DNA of 64,000 nucleotides, taken from positions 1-64,000 of the forward strand of contig JALESO010000004.1 of NCBI GenBank assembly GCA_022781925.1, in the 5' to 3' direction. Shown piece after piece: positions 34,678 through 44,046 of this stretch. The translations under genes and the position numbers were made by a program. How positions within the stretch are numbered: position 1 is the first letter of the stretch; each line of letters opens with the position of its first letter. This stretch comes from Lachnospiraceae bacterium (GTDB lineage: Bacteria > Bacillota > Clostridia > Lachnospirales > Lachnospiraceae). The notes below the pieces were generated by a model that was not told where the DNA came from, made no database searches, and saw nothing but the letters and a program-made list of their open reading frames with translations.

Positions 34678-35427
34678 ATGTCAGTATATGTGATCACGCA
34701 TAAAAAATTTAACATGATCCCTCAGGAAAACTATAAAGTCTTACTGGTTGGCGCTTACCGCGGCCATGTATACGGAGACTGCTTTGACGATACCGGAGAC
34801 AATATCTCAGAGAAAAATGCAAACTACTGTGAGCTGACCGGTGTGTACTGGCTCTGGAAAAATCTGCAGAAAGATGACTATGTGGGCATCGTGCATTACA
34901 GACGTCTGTTTTCCAGATCTTTCAGCAAGAGCAAAAAACTTTCCGACAGAGATATCCGGAAACTGCTTGGAAAATATGATATTATCTTACCGTTTAAGCA
35001 GAAAATGGAACCGAACGTGCTGGAGCAGTTCTGCCAGATCTCCGGTCTGAAAAAAGATATGGACCGCGTGCGGGGCATCATCGAGCGCCAGTGCCCGGAT
35101 TATCTGAAATCCTTCGATTCTGTCATGACAGACACAGAAGCTTATCTGTTCAACATGATGATTTGCAGCAGAGAGAAATTCAACGAATACTGTCAGTGGC
35201 TGTTCTCTATTTTTGATGAACTTGAGCCGATGGTAGATCTGTCAGAATACAACGACTATCAGAAACGTATCTACGGTTTCATCAGCGAGCGTCTGCTGAA
35301 CGTCTGGGTACGGCAGAATCAGCTGAAAGTATGTGAACTTGGCGTAGTCAATACAGAAGAAAACTGGTCTGCAGGCAAGAATTTCATGACCGCCTGCAAG
35401 CGTGTTCTGTTATATCATCTGCGGTAA
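34678..35427 (+). CDS. DUF4422 domain protein (glycosyltransferase-like), second copy
   Basis: A 249-residue paralogue of the gene at 29511, with the same landmarks: VYVITHKKFNMIP, DDTGDNISEKNANYCELTGVYWLWKN and YVGIVHYRRLF. The ATG at 34678 was chosen because AAGGAG lies 7 bp before it; the longer frame from 34615 would start in untranslated leader. It is followed 18 bp later by a GT2 gene. Its role is probably transfer of a sugar in repeat-unit assembly. Confidence 0.85.
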   Translation: MSVYVITHKKFNMIPQENYKVLLVGAYRGHVYGDCFDDTGDNISEKNANYCELTGVYWLWKNLQKDDYVGIVHYRRLFSRSFSKSKKLSDRDIRKLLGKYDIILPFKQKMEPNVLEQFCQISGLKKDMDRVRGIIERQCPDYLKSFDSVMTDTEAYLFNMMICSREKFNEYCQWLFSIFDELEPMVDLSEYNDYQKRIYGFISERLLNVWVRQNQLKVCELGVVNTEENWSAGKNFMTACKRVLLYHLR

Positions 35428-35445
35428 GAAAGGACTGGGAGCAAT

Positions 35446-36315
35446 ATGAAAATAGCAGCAGTAGTTGTAACATTCAACCGAAAAGAATATTTAGTAAAAA
35501 ACATCGAAGCGTTACTGGCGCAGGTCAATGCACAGCTTGATATCCTGATCATCGACAATGCAAGTACGGATGGCACAAAAGAAGCCATCCAGCATTATAT
35601 CGATGCGGGACAGATCCATTATGTGAATACCGGGGAAAACCTGGGCGGCGCCGGTGGATTTAACTTTGGTATCCGTCGTGCCTATGAGGCCGGTTACGAC
35701 GCAATGTGGATCATGGACGATGACACTTATCCGCATCCGGATGCACTGGAGAAATTCCTGCAGGCAGACAAAGAACTGAATGGCATGTATGGCTATCTGG
35801 CAGGCAAGGTACTGTGGAAAGACGGCAGCTGGTGCGAGATGAATACACCGAAATACAAAGGCGGCATGGCCGAAGGTAAGTACAAACAGATCGTACAGTC
35901 TTCCTTTGTATCCATGTTCGTTCCACGGAAATCCGTGGCTACTTACGGACTGCCGATCAAAGAATTCTTCATCTGGGGCGACGATGTGGAATATACAAGA
36001 CGTATCGCACTGCGGGAGCCGAGTTATCTGGTGGAGGACAGCCAGGTGCTGCATGATACCAAAAATAACGTCGGTTCCAACATCGTGTATGATGATGAGC
36101 GTATTGACCGTTATCGTTACGCTTACCGCAACGAGATGTATATCGCATTGCATGAGGGCTGGAAGCGCAGAGTATATCAGCAGTTGAAAATCTGGTATCA
36201 CATTGCGAAGATCATTCTGAAATCTTCCCAGAAGCAGAGAAAGATCAAACTGATTCTTTCTGCGTCCAAGGAAGGCAAGACATTTAACCCGTCTATTGAG
36301 TATATACAGGAGTAG
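35446..36315 (+). CDS. Family 2 glycosyltransferase
   Basis: A 289-residue GT-A fold enzyme. The N-terminal VVVTFNRKEYLVKNIEALLAQ, the IDNASTDGT loop and the GGAGGFNFGIRRAYEAGYDAMWIMDDD segment with its DDD metal-binding aspartates resemble galactofuranosyl- and rhamnosyltransferases. The WGDDVEYTRRI motif supplies the likely catalytic base. It has no membrane helix. The next gene begins 4 bp after its stop. Confidence 0.88.
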   Translation: MKIAAVVVTFNRKEYLVKNIEALLAQVNAQLDILIIDNASTDGTKEAIQHYIDAGQIHYVNTGENLGGAGGFNFGIRRAYEAGYDAMWIMDDDTYPHPDALEKFLQADKELNGMYGYLAGKVLWKDGSWCEMNTPKYKGGMAEGKYKQIVQSSFVSMFVPRKSVATYGLPIKEFFIWGDDVEYTRRIALREPSYLVEDSQVLHDTKNNVGSNIVYDDERIDRYRYAYRNEMYIALHEGWKRRVYQQLKIWYHIAKIILKSSQKQRKIKLILSASKEGKTFNPSIEYIQE

Positions 36316-36319
36316 AAAC

Positions 36320-37441
36320 ATGGAAAAGAAAAAGCGTGTACTGGAAGTATTTGGAGAGCCGATCTCCAATGGCGGCCAGGAATCCTTTGTGATCAACATT
36401 GTGCAGCATATCAATCATGAACATCTGGCCATCGATATGCTGACCCCTTATTATTGTGATAATTCTTACTATGAGGATATTGTAAAATCCTTCGGTGGAA
36501 CCATCTATACCTTTGGGCTGAGCTTTGAGCCGGGTAAGAGCCGCTTCAATATCAATGACAAGATCGATGCGTTTTTCAAAGAGCATCCTTATGATGTGGT
36601 GCATATTCACAGTGGAAGTATTTCCATTCTGTGTATCATGGCACATTTTGCAAAGAAAAACCATGTGAAGAAGATCATCGTGCATTCTCACTGTGCGGCG
36701 GAGCATAAGACATTAAAATACCGTCTGACAAAGATGGCGTCTTATCCGTATATCATGAGCGCACCGACAGATTACTGTGCCTGCTCTGTGGTAGCCGGTG
36801 AGTGGAAATACCCGAAGACCATCGTGGATCACAAGCTGAAAGTATTGAAAAACGGTGTGGATCTGGAGAAATTTGCATTTAACGAAGAGACAAAGCGTGC
36901 GATCAGAAAGAAAATGGAGATCCCGGAGGATGCCTTTGTACTGGGCCATGTGGGACGTTTCAGTTACCAGAAAAACCATGAGTATCTGATCCGTATTTTT
37001 GCGGAAGTGAGAAAGAGAAACGAGCATGCAGTGCTGATGCTCATCGGTGACGGTGAGAACAAGCCGGATGTGAAGAAACAGATCGAGGAACTGCATCTGA
37101 CAGACAGCGTCCGTTTCTGTGGTCTGGTAAATAACGTCAATGACTATATGCAGGCCATGGATGTCTTTGTACTGCCGTCCCGCTATGAGGGACTGCCGAT
37201 CGTAGGCGTTGAGGCGCAGGCAGCAGGTCTCCCGGTCATTACATCCGTAAACGTATCTGAGGAACTGGAAATCTCCGATCTTGTGACATTCCTGGAACTG
37301 AAGGAAGATGTATCCGAGTGGGCAGACAAAATTTTGAGCTATGAAGGAAAAGAACGTGAGGATGCATCGGAGCAGATCCGTTCTCATGGATACGATGTAC
37401 AGTTTACGGCAGATGAAATTGAGAAAATGTATCTGTCCTGA
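36320..37441 (+). CDS. Family 4 (GT-B) glycosyltransferase
   Basis: A 373-residue GT-B enzyme. The C-terminal nucleotide-sugar site shows LKNGVDLEKF, GHVGRFSYQKNHEYLI and SRYEGLPIVGVEAQAAGLPVI with the family's E-x7-E arrangement. The ATG at 36320 has AGGAG 9 bp upstream, at the very end of the GT2 gene. Together with GT2 and DUF4422 it would build the repeat unit on its lipid carrier in the cytoplasm. Confidence 0.9.
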   Translation: MEKKKRVLEVFGEPISNGGQESFVINIVQHINHEHLAIDMLTPYYCDNSYYEDIVKSFGGTIYTFGLSFEPGKSRFNINDKIDAFFKEHPYDVVHIHSGSISILCIMAHFAKKNHVKKIIVHSHCAAEHKTLKYRLTKMASYPYIMSAPTDYCACSVVAGEWKYPKTIVDHKLKVLKNGVDLEKFAFNEETKRAIRKKMEIPEDAFVLGHVGRFSYQKNHEYLIRIFAEVRKRNEHAVLMLIGDGENKPDVKKQIEELHLTDSVRFCGLVNNVNDYMQAMDVFVLPSRYEGLPIVGVEAQAAGLPVITSVNVSEELEISDLVTFLELKEDVSEWADKILSYEGKEREDASEQIRSHGYDVQFTADEIEKMYLS

Positions 37442-37464
37442 TTCTGAAGTCAAAGGAGCATAGT

Positions 37465-38607
37465 ATGGCAGTTCCGAATGCTTTCGATGAAAGAAGCATT
37501 CCGAATCTGCCCGGTGTAGAAAGAGGGGACATAGACTTGAATAAAACCGAACCAAAGACAGCCGTGAAAACGGGAAGAGTCCAATGGATCGATTTTGCAA
37601 AAGGAATTGCAATTCTGGCAACGATACTGGGGCATACGGCGGACGTCGGAAAAACAGGAAGCGATGTGCGGGCATTGATTTTTTCCTTCCACATGCCATT
37701 GTTTTTTATCCTGTCGATTCTGACATATCGCTGCTCCAACTCTTTGGAAGAGTATAAAATGAAGCAGAAAAAGGCAGCAAAGCATCTGCTGGTTCCGGCG
37801 GTGGTCGTATTTGCCATCGCGACAGTGATTGAGTGTGTGCAGGATACGACATTGCTGACACAGTTTGAATACTGGCAGGAAAAACTGTATACGTTTATCA
37901 TCGGCAGTGGCACCTCTGTGGAGTACAGTGGGATTTCTGTAGCTGCTTTCGGAATTGCCTGGTTTTTCTTTGCGCTGTTTATCGGAAGAGCGATTTTTGA
38001 CTATATCCATCTGAGTATGAAGGAAGATTCCCAGATTCTGGTGGTATCCATGATCGTAGGCGCCATTGGAATGATCTGGGGGATGCTGATGCAGCTGCCG
38101 TTTTCTCTTGATATCGCACTGGCGATCATGCCGTTTTTCTACTGGGGTTATCGGATGAAACGGATGGATCTGACGAAGTCTCCATTGAAAAAGGCACTGA
38201 TCTGGGGTGTGATCTGGATCGTGACATTGATGATTACCGTGCCGGACTGGGAAATACGGATTTATCTGGAGCTGGCAAACCGCCGGTACCCGTTGTTCCC
38301 GATCTGTTTTATTACAGCTGTGGCAGGAACGATGTGTATCAGCGAATGCAGTGTTATTTTCTGCAAAGCAAAACATTTGGTAAAACCAATCGTGTTCCTG
38401 GGCAGAAATTCTCTGTATCTGCTGTGTGTACACATTCTGGATGGCAACTGGGAGTCTGTGTGGCATGTGGAAGGACATCAGTTCCACACGGCCCTGCGGC
38501 GCTGTGTGGCAGATATTATCGTATTTCTGGCAGTGATGCTGGTGCTGACTGCCTGGAAAAAAATCCGGCGGTCCATACAGACAAAAAAAGCACAAATCTG
38601 TGCATGA
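37465..38607 (+). CDS. Acyltransferase-3 family membrane protein
   Basis: A 380-residue protein with ten or so helices preceded by an unusually long hydrophilic N-terminus of about 45 residues. The motif RVQWIDFAKGIAILATILGHT is the acyltransferase-3 signature with its histidine, and FSFHMPLFFILSI follows. Such proteins O-acetylate or otherwise acylate surface sugars. AAAGGAG lies 7 bp before the ATG. It is the first of three such genes in this locus, which suggests heavy acyl decoration of the polymer. Confidence 0.85.
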   Translation: MAVPNAFDERSIPNLPGVERGDIDLNKTEPKTAVKTGRVQWIDFAKGIAILATILGHTADVGKTGSDVRALIFSFHMPLFFILSILTYRCSNSLEEYKMKQKKAAKHLLVPAVVVFAIATVIECVQDTTLLTQFEYWQEKLYTFIIGSGTSVEYSGISVAAFGIAWFFFALFIGRAIFDYIHLSMKEDSQILVVSMIVGAIGMIWGMLMQLPFSLDIALAIMPFFYWGYRMKRMDLTKSPLKKALIWGVIWIVTLMITVPDWEIRIYLELANRRYPLFPICFITAVAGTMCISECSVIFCKAKHLVKPIVFLGRNSLYLLCVHILDGNWESVWHVEGHQFHTALRRCVADIIVFLAVMLVLTAWKKIRRSIQTKKAQICA

Positions 38608-38619
38608 TAGGATAATCGT

Positions 38620-39642
38620 ATGAAAAAGAAAATATATATACAGATACTGGGTGTCATTGCCTGTCTGGCTGTAGTGGCGATGCATGTCAACGGATGCTTT
38701 TGGCAGTTCAGCTATGACAGGTACTGGATCACCGCAAATATTATAGAGTGCATCTGCTATTTTGCAGTGCCGATCTTCTTTATGATATCAGGTGCAACGT
38801 TACTGAATTACAGAAAACGTTATACCACAGCGGTATTTTTCAAAAAAAGATTTGGAAAAACGCTCGTTCCGTTTCTGATCTGGTCTGTGATTTCTGCGAT
38901 CTGGTATTATATCGTATATCACGCAAGACCGGAGGGCATCCGGGAAGTGGTGGATGGAATTCTGAATACAAGATATGTGGATATTTACTGGTTTTTCCCG
39001 GCTTTGTTTTCCGTATATCTGTGTATCCCGATCCTGTCCTGTATTCCGGAGAAGTACAGAAAGCGGATCTTTGGCTATGCGATCCTGGTGTATTTTGTTC
39101 TGGAAGCACTGGCACCGCTTGTATGCAACCTGATGCATATTGAATTTAATGAGGGATTTGGAATGCCGGCTGTGGGCGGATATCTGATCTACACGCTGCT
39201 GGGATACTGGATCGATAATTATGAGCTGTCGAAAAAATGGCGTTGCGTTATCTACGCCGCTGCCTTGGGAGGTTTCCTCTTGATGCTTGTAGGAACACAG
39301 ATTCTGTCCCTGAAGAACGGAACCGTGGATACAACATTTAAGGAGTATCGGAATGTTCCGTGTATTCTGTATTCTACCGGAATATTTCTGCTTTTTAAGA
39401 ATATAAAAAATGAGAAAGTGTTGGGTTGCCTTGCAAAACTGACCGCACCATTTTCATCGTTGACTTTTGGTATATATCTGGTACACTTCTATTTAGTACA
39501 GATGGTGGCAATCTATCAGATATTTCCAATCACCAGCATCAAGTACCGGATCTTTGGAACGATTGCAATCTTCCTGATCTCCGCTGTGGCAGTCAGAATC
39601 CTGCAGATGATTCCAGTCATCAGGAAAGCGATTCCATCCTGA
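38620..39642 (+). CDS. Acyltransferase-3 family membrane protein, second
   Basis: A 340-residue membrane protein with about ten helices. It begins directly with the first helix (ILGVIACLAVVAMHVNG), where the histidine of the family motif is kept, and has the FMISGATLLNYRKR and YWFFPALFSVYLCIPIL segments typical of the WecH/OafA group. It starts 12 bp after the first acyltransferase, behind AGGA. The substrate is probably the locus polysaccharide. Donor and acceptor cannot be read from the sequence. Confidence 0.83.
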   Translation: MKKKIYIQILGVIACLAVVAMHVNGCFWQFSYDRYWITANIIECICYFAVPIFFMISGATLLNYRKRYTTAVFFKKRFGKTLVPFLIWSVISAIWYYIVYHARPEGIREVVDGILNTRYVDIYWFFPALFSVYLCIPILSCIPEKYRKRIFGYAILVYFVLEALAPLVCNLMHIEFNEGFGMPAVGGYLIYTLLGYWIDNYELSKKWRCVIYAAALGGFLLMLVGTQILSLKNGTVDTTFKEYRNVPCILYSTGIFLLFKNIKNEKVLGCLAKLTAPFSSLTFGIYLVHFYLVQMVAIYQIFPITSIKYRIFGTIAIFLISAVAVRILQMIPVIRKAIPS

Positions 39643-39746
39643 TCAGGTGTGAGATCAGATGCAATGGGATATTGGAATGCAAAGGTACACGGAATTTTTG
39701 AAAGAAAAAGTGTGCGTGTACATGTAAGTAAATGGAGGAACAAAAC

Positions 39747-41489
39747 ATGAAATTAAAAAAACTCAGTGTCGGACTTATGACAGCTGTTCTGACAGCAGGA
39801 TTACTGGCTTCTCCGGCCATGGCATCAGAAGTGACAGATGCAGCTTCGGTACAGAACGGAACCGTAACGGTACAGGCTGCCGCAACAGAAAATGGCACTG
39901 CCGGAACCGGAACATCAGATGATATTCAGGGAGAAATCAAAGACACTGGAAAAGATGATGCAGAGAACGGAACCGATCAGGGCGAGGGAAAAGAAGATAC
40001 CGGCAAGGATGACGGCAAAGGAGATACCGGAAAAGATGACGGTAAAGGAGATACTGGAAAAGAAGATACCGGCAAGGATGACGGTAAAGGAGATACCGGC
40101 AAAGACGATACGGGCAAAGATGACGGCAAAGAGGATGAAGCTTTTACCGGTTTGAAAGAGATTGATGGTATCTGGTGGTATCTCACCGAAGGTGATGTAG
40201 ATGAATCTTATACCGGCCTGGCAGAGAACGCATACGGCTGGTGGTATGTAGAAAACGGACGGGTAAACTTTGACTATTTCGGACTTGCTAATAACGAAAA
40301 CGGCTGGTGGTATGTCCGTGGTGGCGGAGTTGCATTTGATTATGTCGGATTTCAGGCAAATGAAGCCGGCTGGTGGCGCATTGAAGGCGGAAAAGTCAAC
40401 TTTGAGGCAAACGGTCTCATTCCGAATGAAAATGGCTGGTGGTGTGTCCAGGGCGGCAGAATCAACTTCGATTACACAGGATTGGCTGAAAATGAAAATG
40501 GCTGGTGGTATGTCCAGGGCGGAAAAATAAACTTTTCTTACAGTGGTCTGGTACCGAATGAAGCCGGCTGGTGGAAAGTAACCAACGGAATGGTCGATTT
40601 CGGGTTCCATGGCATTACAAATAATGAAGTCGGCTGGTGGTACTTACAGAATGGCTGCATCGATTTTGGCTACAATGGACTGGCACAAAACGAAGCCGGC
40701 TGGTGGAAAATCACCGGAGGCATGGTAGACTTCAACTATACTGGAATGGTACAAAACGAAGCCGGCTGGTGGTATGTAGCCGGAGGACTGGTAGATTTTA
40801 ACTATAATGGAATCGGGTCCAACGAAGCCGGCTGGTGGAAATTTACCAACGGTCAGGTGGATTTCGGATTTAACGGCATGGCGGGCAATGCCGCGGGCTG
40901 GTGGAAATTTAGCGGTGGAAAAATTGATTTTACTTTTAATGGAATCGCACCGAATGAGAGTGGTTCCTGGTATTTCCGCGGAGGACAGCTTCAGTTTGGT
41001 TACAGCGGAACCGTGCAGTGGATGGGACTGAATTGCACGATCTCCGGCGGTAAATTAGTACCGGTGGGCGTTTCCGGTGCCATTGCTTCCAGGGCAGCTT
41101 CTGCGAAGAGTGATACAAACTGGCTGATCGTGACAGATACCAACGCCTGCAGAACCGTTGTATTTTACGGTCAGAACGGCTGTTGGACAGCAGTGAAGAA
41201 CCTGTCCTGTACACCGGGTAAAAATTCCACACCAACCGTAACCGGCGACTTCAAAGTAACCGGTCGTGGAAAATCCTTCGGTACCGATACATATACCTGC
41301 TGGTATTATACACAGTTCTACGGAGATTATCTCTTCCATTCTGTTATTTATAATCATGGAAGTATGAGTAGTATCCAGGACGGACGTCTCGGCATGAAAT
41401 TGTCTCACGGATGTGTCAGACTTGCCATCAATGAAGCAAAATGGATCTATGATACGATTCCAAACGGAACAAGAGTCAGAATTTATTAA
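39747..41489 (+). CDS. Secreted L,D-transpeptidase with W-rich repeats
   Basis: A 580-residue secreted protein. It has a signal peptide ending near SPAMAS. A low-complexity linker rich in Gly, Lys and Asp follows (about residues 55-130). Thirteen W-rich repeats of about 22 residues come next (pattern NExGWWxxxxGxxxFxYxG). The C-terminal YkuD domain carries its catalytic cysteine at C556 in SHGCVR, after HGS. The repeats probably bind the cell wall, as choline-binding-like repeats do, and the domain makes 3-3 cross-links or attaches proteins. GGAGG lies 8 bp before the ATG at 39747. Confidence 0.88.
   Translation: MKLKKLSVGLMTAVLTAGLLASPAMASEVTDAASVQNGTVTVQAAATENGTAGTGTSDDIQGEIKDTGKDDAENGTDQGEGKEDTGKDDGKGDTGKDDGKGDTGKEDTGKDDGKGDTGKDDTGKDDGKEDEAFTGLKEIDGIWWYLTEGDVDESYTGLAENAYGWWYVENGRVNFDYFGLANNENGWWYVRGGGVAFDYVGFQANEAGWWRIEGGKVNFEANGLIPNENGWWCVQGGRINFDYTGLAENENGWWYVQGGKINFSYSGLVPNEAGWWKVTNGMVDFGFHGITNNEVGWWYLQNGCIDFGYNGLAQNEAGWWKITGGMVDFNYTGMVQNEAGWWYVAGGLVDFNYNGIGSNEAGWWKFTNGQVDFGFNGMAGNAAGWWKFSGGKIDFTFNGIAPNESGSWYFRGGQLQFGYSGTVQWMGLNCTISGGKLVPVGVSGAIASRAASAKSDTNWLIVTDTNACRTVVFYGQNGCWTAVKNLSCTPGKNSTPTVTGDFKVTGRGKSFGTDTYTCWYYTQFYGDYLFHSVIYNHGSMSSIQDGRLGMKLSHGCVRLAINEAKWIYDTIPNGTRVRIY
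39985..40137 (+). repeat. Short tandem repeats coding the Gly-Lys-Asp linker
   Basis: Units of the type GATACCGGCAAGGATGACGG recur several times with small changes, in multiples of three bases. They encode GKDDGKGDT-like peptides. Slippage here would change linker length without shifting the frame. Confidence 0.75.
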
Positions 41490-41549
41490 GCAAGGAGCGG
41501 CAAAATCTATTTCTGACAGTCGCATCATTGGATATAGGTGAAGAAAATG

Positions 41550-41583
41550 AAAAGCATCGGATGTAATACCGGTGCTTTTCCTG
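41550..41583 (+). terminator. Terminator after the L,D-transpeptidase gene
   Basis: Arms AAAAGCATCGG (41550-41560) and CCGGTGCTTTT (41569-41579) pair with one G-U wobble. The 8-nt loop and flanking A and T runs fit an intrinsic terminator. Confidence 0.75.
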
Positions 41584-41671
41584 TTTATTTCAACCTGATT
41601 TCTGTGTATACTGTAAGAGTGACAGAAGTATAACAAGGGTTAATAAAGAAGAGACGGAGGAGAAACAGGTT

Positions 41672-42748
41672 TTGAAAAAGAAAAATAATATGGTGGAGTT
41701 GTGCCGATTTCTAGCGTGTTATGTCATTTTTTCCTATCATGCAGGCGGAAGATTTACGACCGGATGGATTTTTGTGGAGTTCTTCTTTATGCTGTCCGGA
41801 TATTTTGCCATCAAACATCTGGTGCGGATGGAAGGAAAGATTGAGAATAAGGCAACCTATCCGATTCAGTATACGATCGACAAATTCAAGCGTTTACTGC
41901 CGTATACGACCGTGGGATTTGTGGCAGACTGCATAATCTCTGCCTGGAAATATCAGTTTACAGGCATGGAACTTGTGAAATGGATCCTGTATCTGCCGGT
42001 AAATCTGTTCTATCTGGCAGGAACAGGTATGATGCCGGCGGATGTTCCTATTTCTGACACGGTACAGACTTCTTATATCATGGGTGGTGCTCTGTGGTAT
42101 ATCTGTGCGATGTTTGTGGCAATGCCAGTGATGATGTATCTGTATCTGTACCTGGGAAAGAAGATTGGTCCGTGGCTTATCAGTTTTCTGCCGATGCTGC
42201 TATATGGATACCTGATTATCTGTGATGGTACTGTAAATGGCTGGCATGCGGATCATGGAGCTTTTCTGGCGGTAGATCTGCGTGCACTGGCCGGCATGCT
42301 GGCAGGCGGACTCATCTACGTTCTGTCGGAACGGATCAGACGGCACCGTTATAAACCGGTTGGAACAGCATTACTCACACTGGCAGAATTGTCTCTGCTG
42401 GCATTTGTGCTGTGTTTTGCATGCACAAGTGGATTTTCTCAGGATGGCCTGCTCATTGGCTGCTTTATCCTTCTGCTGAGTCTGATGTTGTCCGGAAAAT
42501 CACTGACAGCAAGGATCCGCTTGCAGCCGCTGATATGGCTTGGGACGCTCAGCCTTCCAATCTACTGTATCCATGAAGCGGTGATCATCAGCTTCTGGGG
42601 ATATGAGATAGAAAAACGGAACATGTTCCTGATTATATTTGTGGCGGCATTGATTCTGCACCTGATGGTAAAACTTGGAAAACCATTGTTTGGGGCACTG
42701 GGTCGTGGTTTAAAAAAACTATGCTGTTATCCGGAACAGGATGCGTAA
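41672..42748 (+). CDS. Acyltransferase-3 family membrane protein, third
   Basis: A 358-residue OafA-like membrane protein. ELCRFLACYVIFSYHAGGRF carries the conserved R...H pair, and FVEFFFMLSGYFAIKHL follows. The start is TTG at 41672, with GGAGGAG 9 bp upstream; an ATG 18 bp later lacks a site. It lies between two wall-binding enzymes that share repeats. It may acylate a wall polymer or the polysaccharide of this locus. Confidence 0.83.
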   Translation: MKKKNNMVELCRFLACYVIFSYHAGGRFTTGWIFVEFFFMLSGYFAIKHLVRMEGKIENKATYPIQYTIDKFKRLLPYTTVGFVADCIISAWKYQFTGMELVKWILYLPVNLFYLAGTGMMPADVPISDTVQTSYIMGGALWYICAMFVAMPVMMYLYLYLGKKIGPWLISFLPMLLYGYLIICDGTVNGWHADHGAFLAVDLRALAGMLAGGLIYVLSERIRRHRYKPVGTALLTLAELSLLAFVLCFACTSGFSQDGLLIGCFILLLSLMLSGKSLTARIRLQPLIWLGTLSLPIYCIHEAVIISFWGYEIEKRNMFLIIFVAALILHLMVKLGKPLFGALGRGLKKLCCYPEQDA

Positions 42749-42773
42749 ATCTTTACGAAATTATTAAAAAATC

Positions 42774-42802
42774 TTGAAAAAATTCATAAGAAATTATATA
42801 AT
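42774..42802 (+). promoter_or_regulatory. Promoter of the M23 peptidase gene
   Basis: TTGAAA (42774-42779) and TATAAT (42797-42802) are exactly 17 bp apart in an AT-rich gap. The gene is therefore probably transcribed by itself. Confidence 0.75.
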
Positions 42803-42854
42803 ATTTATTAATGTGAATAAAAAAGATATTTAAAAATGAGGGGTTACCGCAAAG

Positions 42855-43919
42855 ATGAATTTTTCAGGAAAGAAAGTAATGGCATCTGCGCTGGCTGGTA
42901 TTGTAGCAGCAGGGATGCTGGTGTCACCGGCTTATGCAGGTACAGCAAAAACAGCAAAAACGACAAAGTCTGCGAAGTCTGAGAAAAAGGAAGAAACAAG
43001 GAATGGATTTCAGCTGGATGACAAAACCGGTGAATGGCACATGTATGTGGATGGCGAAATAGCCAAAGATTATTACGGAATCGATCAGAACATCTATGGA
43101 TGGTGGCGGATCGAGCAGGGTGATGTCAATTTTGACAGCATGAGTGTGGAAGCAAATCCGTATGGATGGTGGAAATTAAACGGTGGTAAAGTAGATTTTG
43201 ATTATACAGGTCTTGCTGCAAATGAGTATGGCTGGTGGTATATTCATGAAGGAATGGTAGATTTTGACCATTTCGGTCTGGAGCAGAATGAGTATGGCTG
43301 GTTCCGTATTGAGAGCGGAAAAGTAAACTTTGATTTTAACGGACTGGCTGCCAACGAATATGGCTGGTGGTATCTGCAGGGGGGCAGAGTAGATTTTGAC
43401 TATACCGGACTTGCAGCCAATGAAAACGGAACCTGGTATGTACGGAACGGTCAGATTGATTTTTCCTATAACGGTCATGTAAAAATCGATGGAAAACAGT
43501 ATCTGGTAAAAGGCGGACAGGTTTCCCAGGAAGCGTATATATGGCCACTGGACGGCTACACCAGATTAAGTGATACATTCGGCGAGCGTATCTGCCCGTT
43601 CCACGGAAAAGAATTTCATAATGGAGTTGATATTCCGGCACCGGGAGGAACAAATATTATGGCAAGCGCTTCCGGTGTTGTTACAAAAGCAACTTACAGT
43701 TCAAGCTTTGGAAATAATATCACCATCGACCATGGAAACGGTGTAGAGACGATGTATCTGCATTGTTCCGCACTGGCTGTCGAAGAAGGCGATCATGTGG
43801 AGCAGGGACAGGTTATCGCGTATGTCGGAACCACAGGAAGTTCCACCGGCAATCATCTGGATTTCCGCTTTAAAGTAAATGGAGAATATGTAGATCCTTT
43901 GAGTATGGTACAGCCGTAA
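42855..43919 (+). CDS. Secreted M23 peptidase with W-rich repeats
   Basis: A 354-residue secreted protein with a signal peptide ending at PAYAG. About seven W-rich repeats of the same 22-residue type as in the L,D-transpeptidase follow. The C-terminal LytM/M23 endopeptidase domain has its zinc ligands in HNGVDI and in the YLHCS/GNHLDFR region. It should cut peptidoglycan cross-bridges. GAGGGG lies 9 bp before the ATG. The shared repeats suggest that both enzymes dock on the same wall polymer. Confidence 0.9.
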   Translation: MNFSGKKVMASALAGIVAAGMLVSPAYAGTAKTAKTTKSAKSEKKEETRNGFQLDDKTGEWHMYVDGEIAKDYYGIDQNIYGWWRIEQGDVNFDSMSVEANPYGWWKLNGGKVDFDYTGLAANEYGWWYIHEGMVDFDHFGLEQNEYGWFRIESGKVNFDFNGLAANEYGWWYLQGGRVDFDYTGLAANENGTWYVRNGQIDFSYNGHVKIDGKQYLVKGGQVSQEAYIWPLDGYTRLSDTFGERICPFHGKEFHNGVDIPAPGGTNIMASASGVVTKATYSSSFGNNITIDHGNGVETMYLHCSALAVEEGDHVEQGQVIAYVGTTGSSTGNHLDFRFKVNGEYVDPLSMVQP

Positions 43920-43962
43920 AAAAAGAATAGAAGCATCTGTAACAGGATGATTTGAGAAAAGC

Positions 43963-44007
43963 AAAGCTCTTGCTGCCAGAGAATGTCTGGCAGCAAGAGC
44001 TTTTCCT
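43963..44007. terminator. Strong terminator after the M23 gene
   Basis: An 18-bp perfect stem, AAAGCTCTTGCTGCCAGA (43963-43980) and its complement (43986-44003), with a 5-nt loop and a T-rich end. It lies between convergent genes and can serve both. Confidence 0.85.
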
Positions 44008-44046
44008 TATCGGAAAGTAATTTATTATGGAAAAATTTATAGGATT

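Noticed and set aside
37450..38685. 411-codon antisense frame over the first acyltransferase
   Set aside because: It has no motifs and spans the boundary between two clear plus-strand genes.
40146..41020. CRISPR-like array in the W-repeat region
   Set aside because: The periodic DNA follows a 22-residue protein repeat in frame; spacers of constant length and identical repeats are absent.
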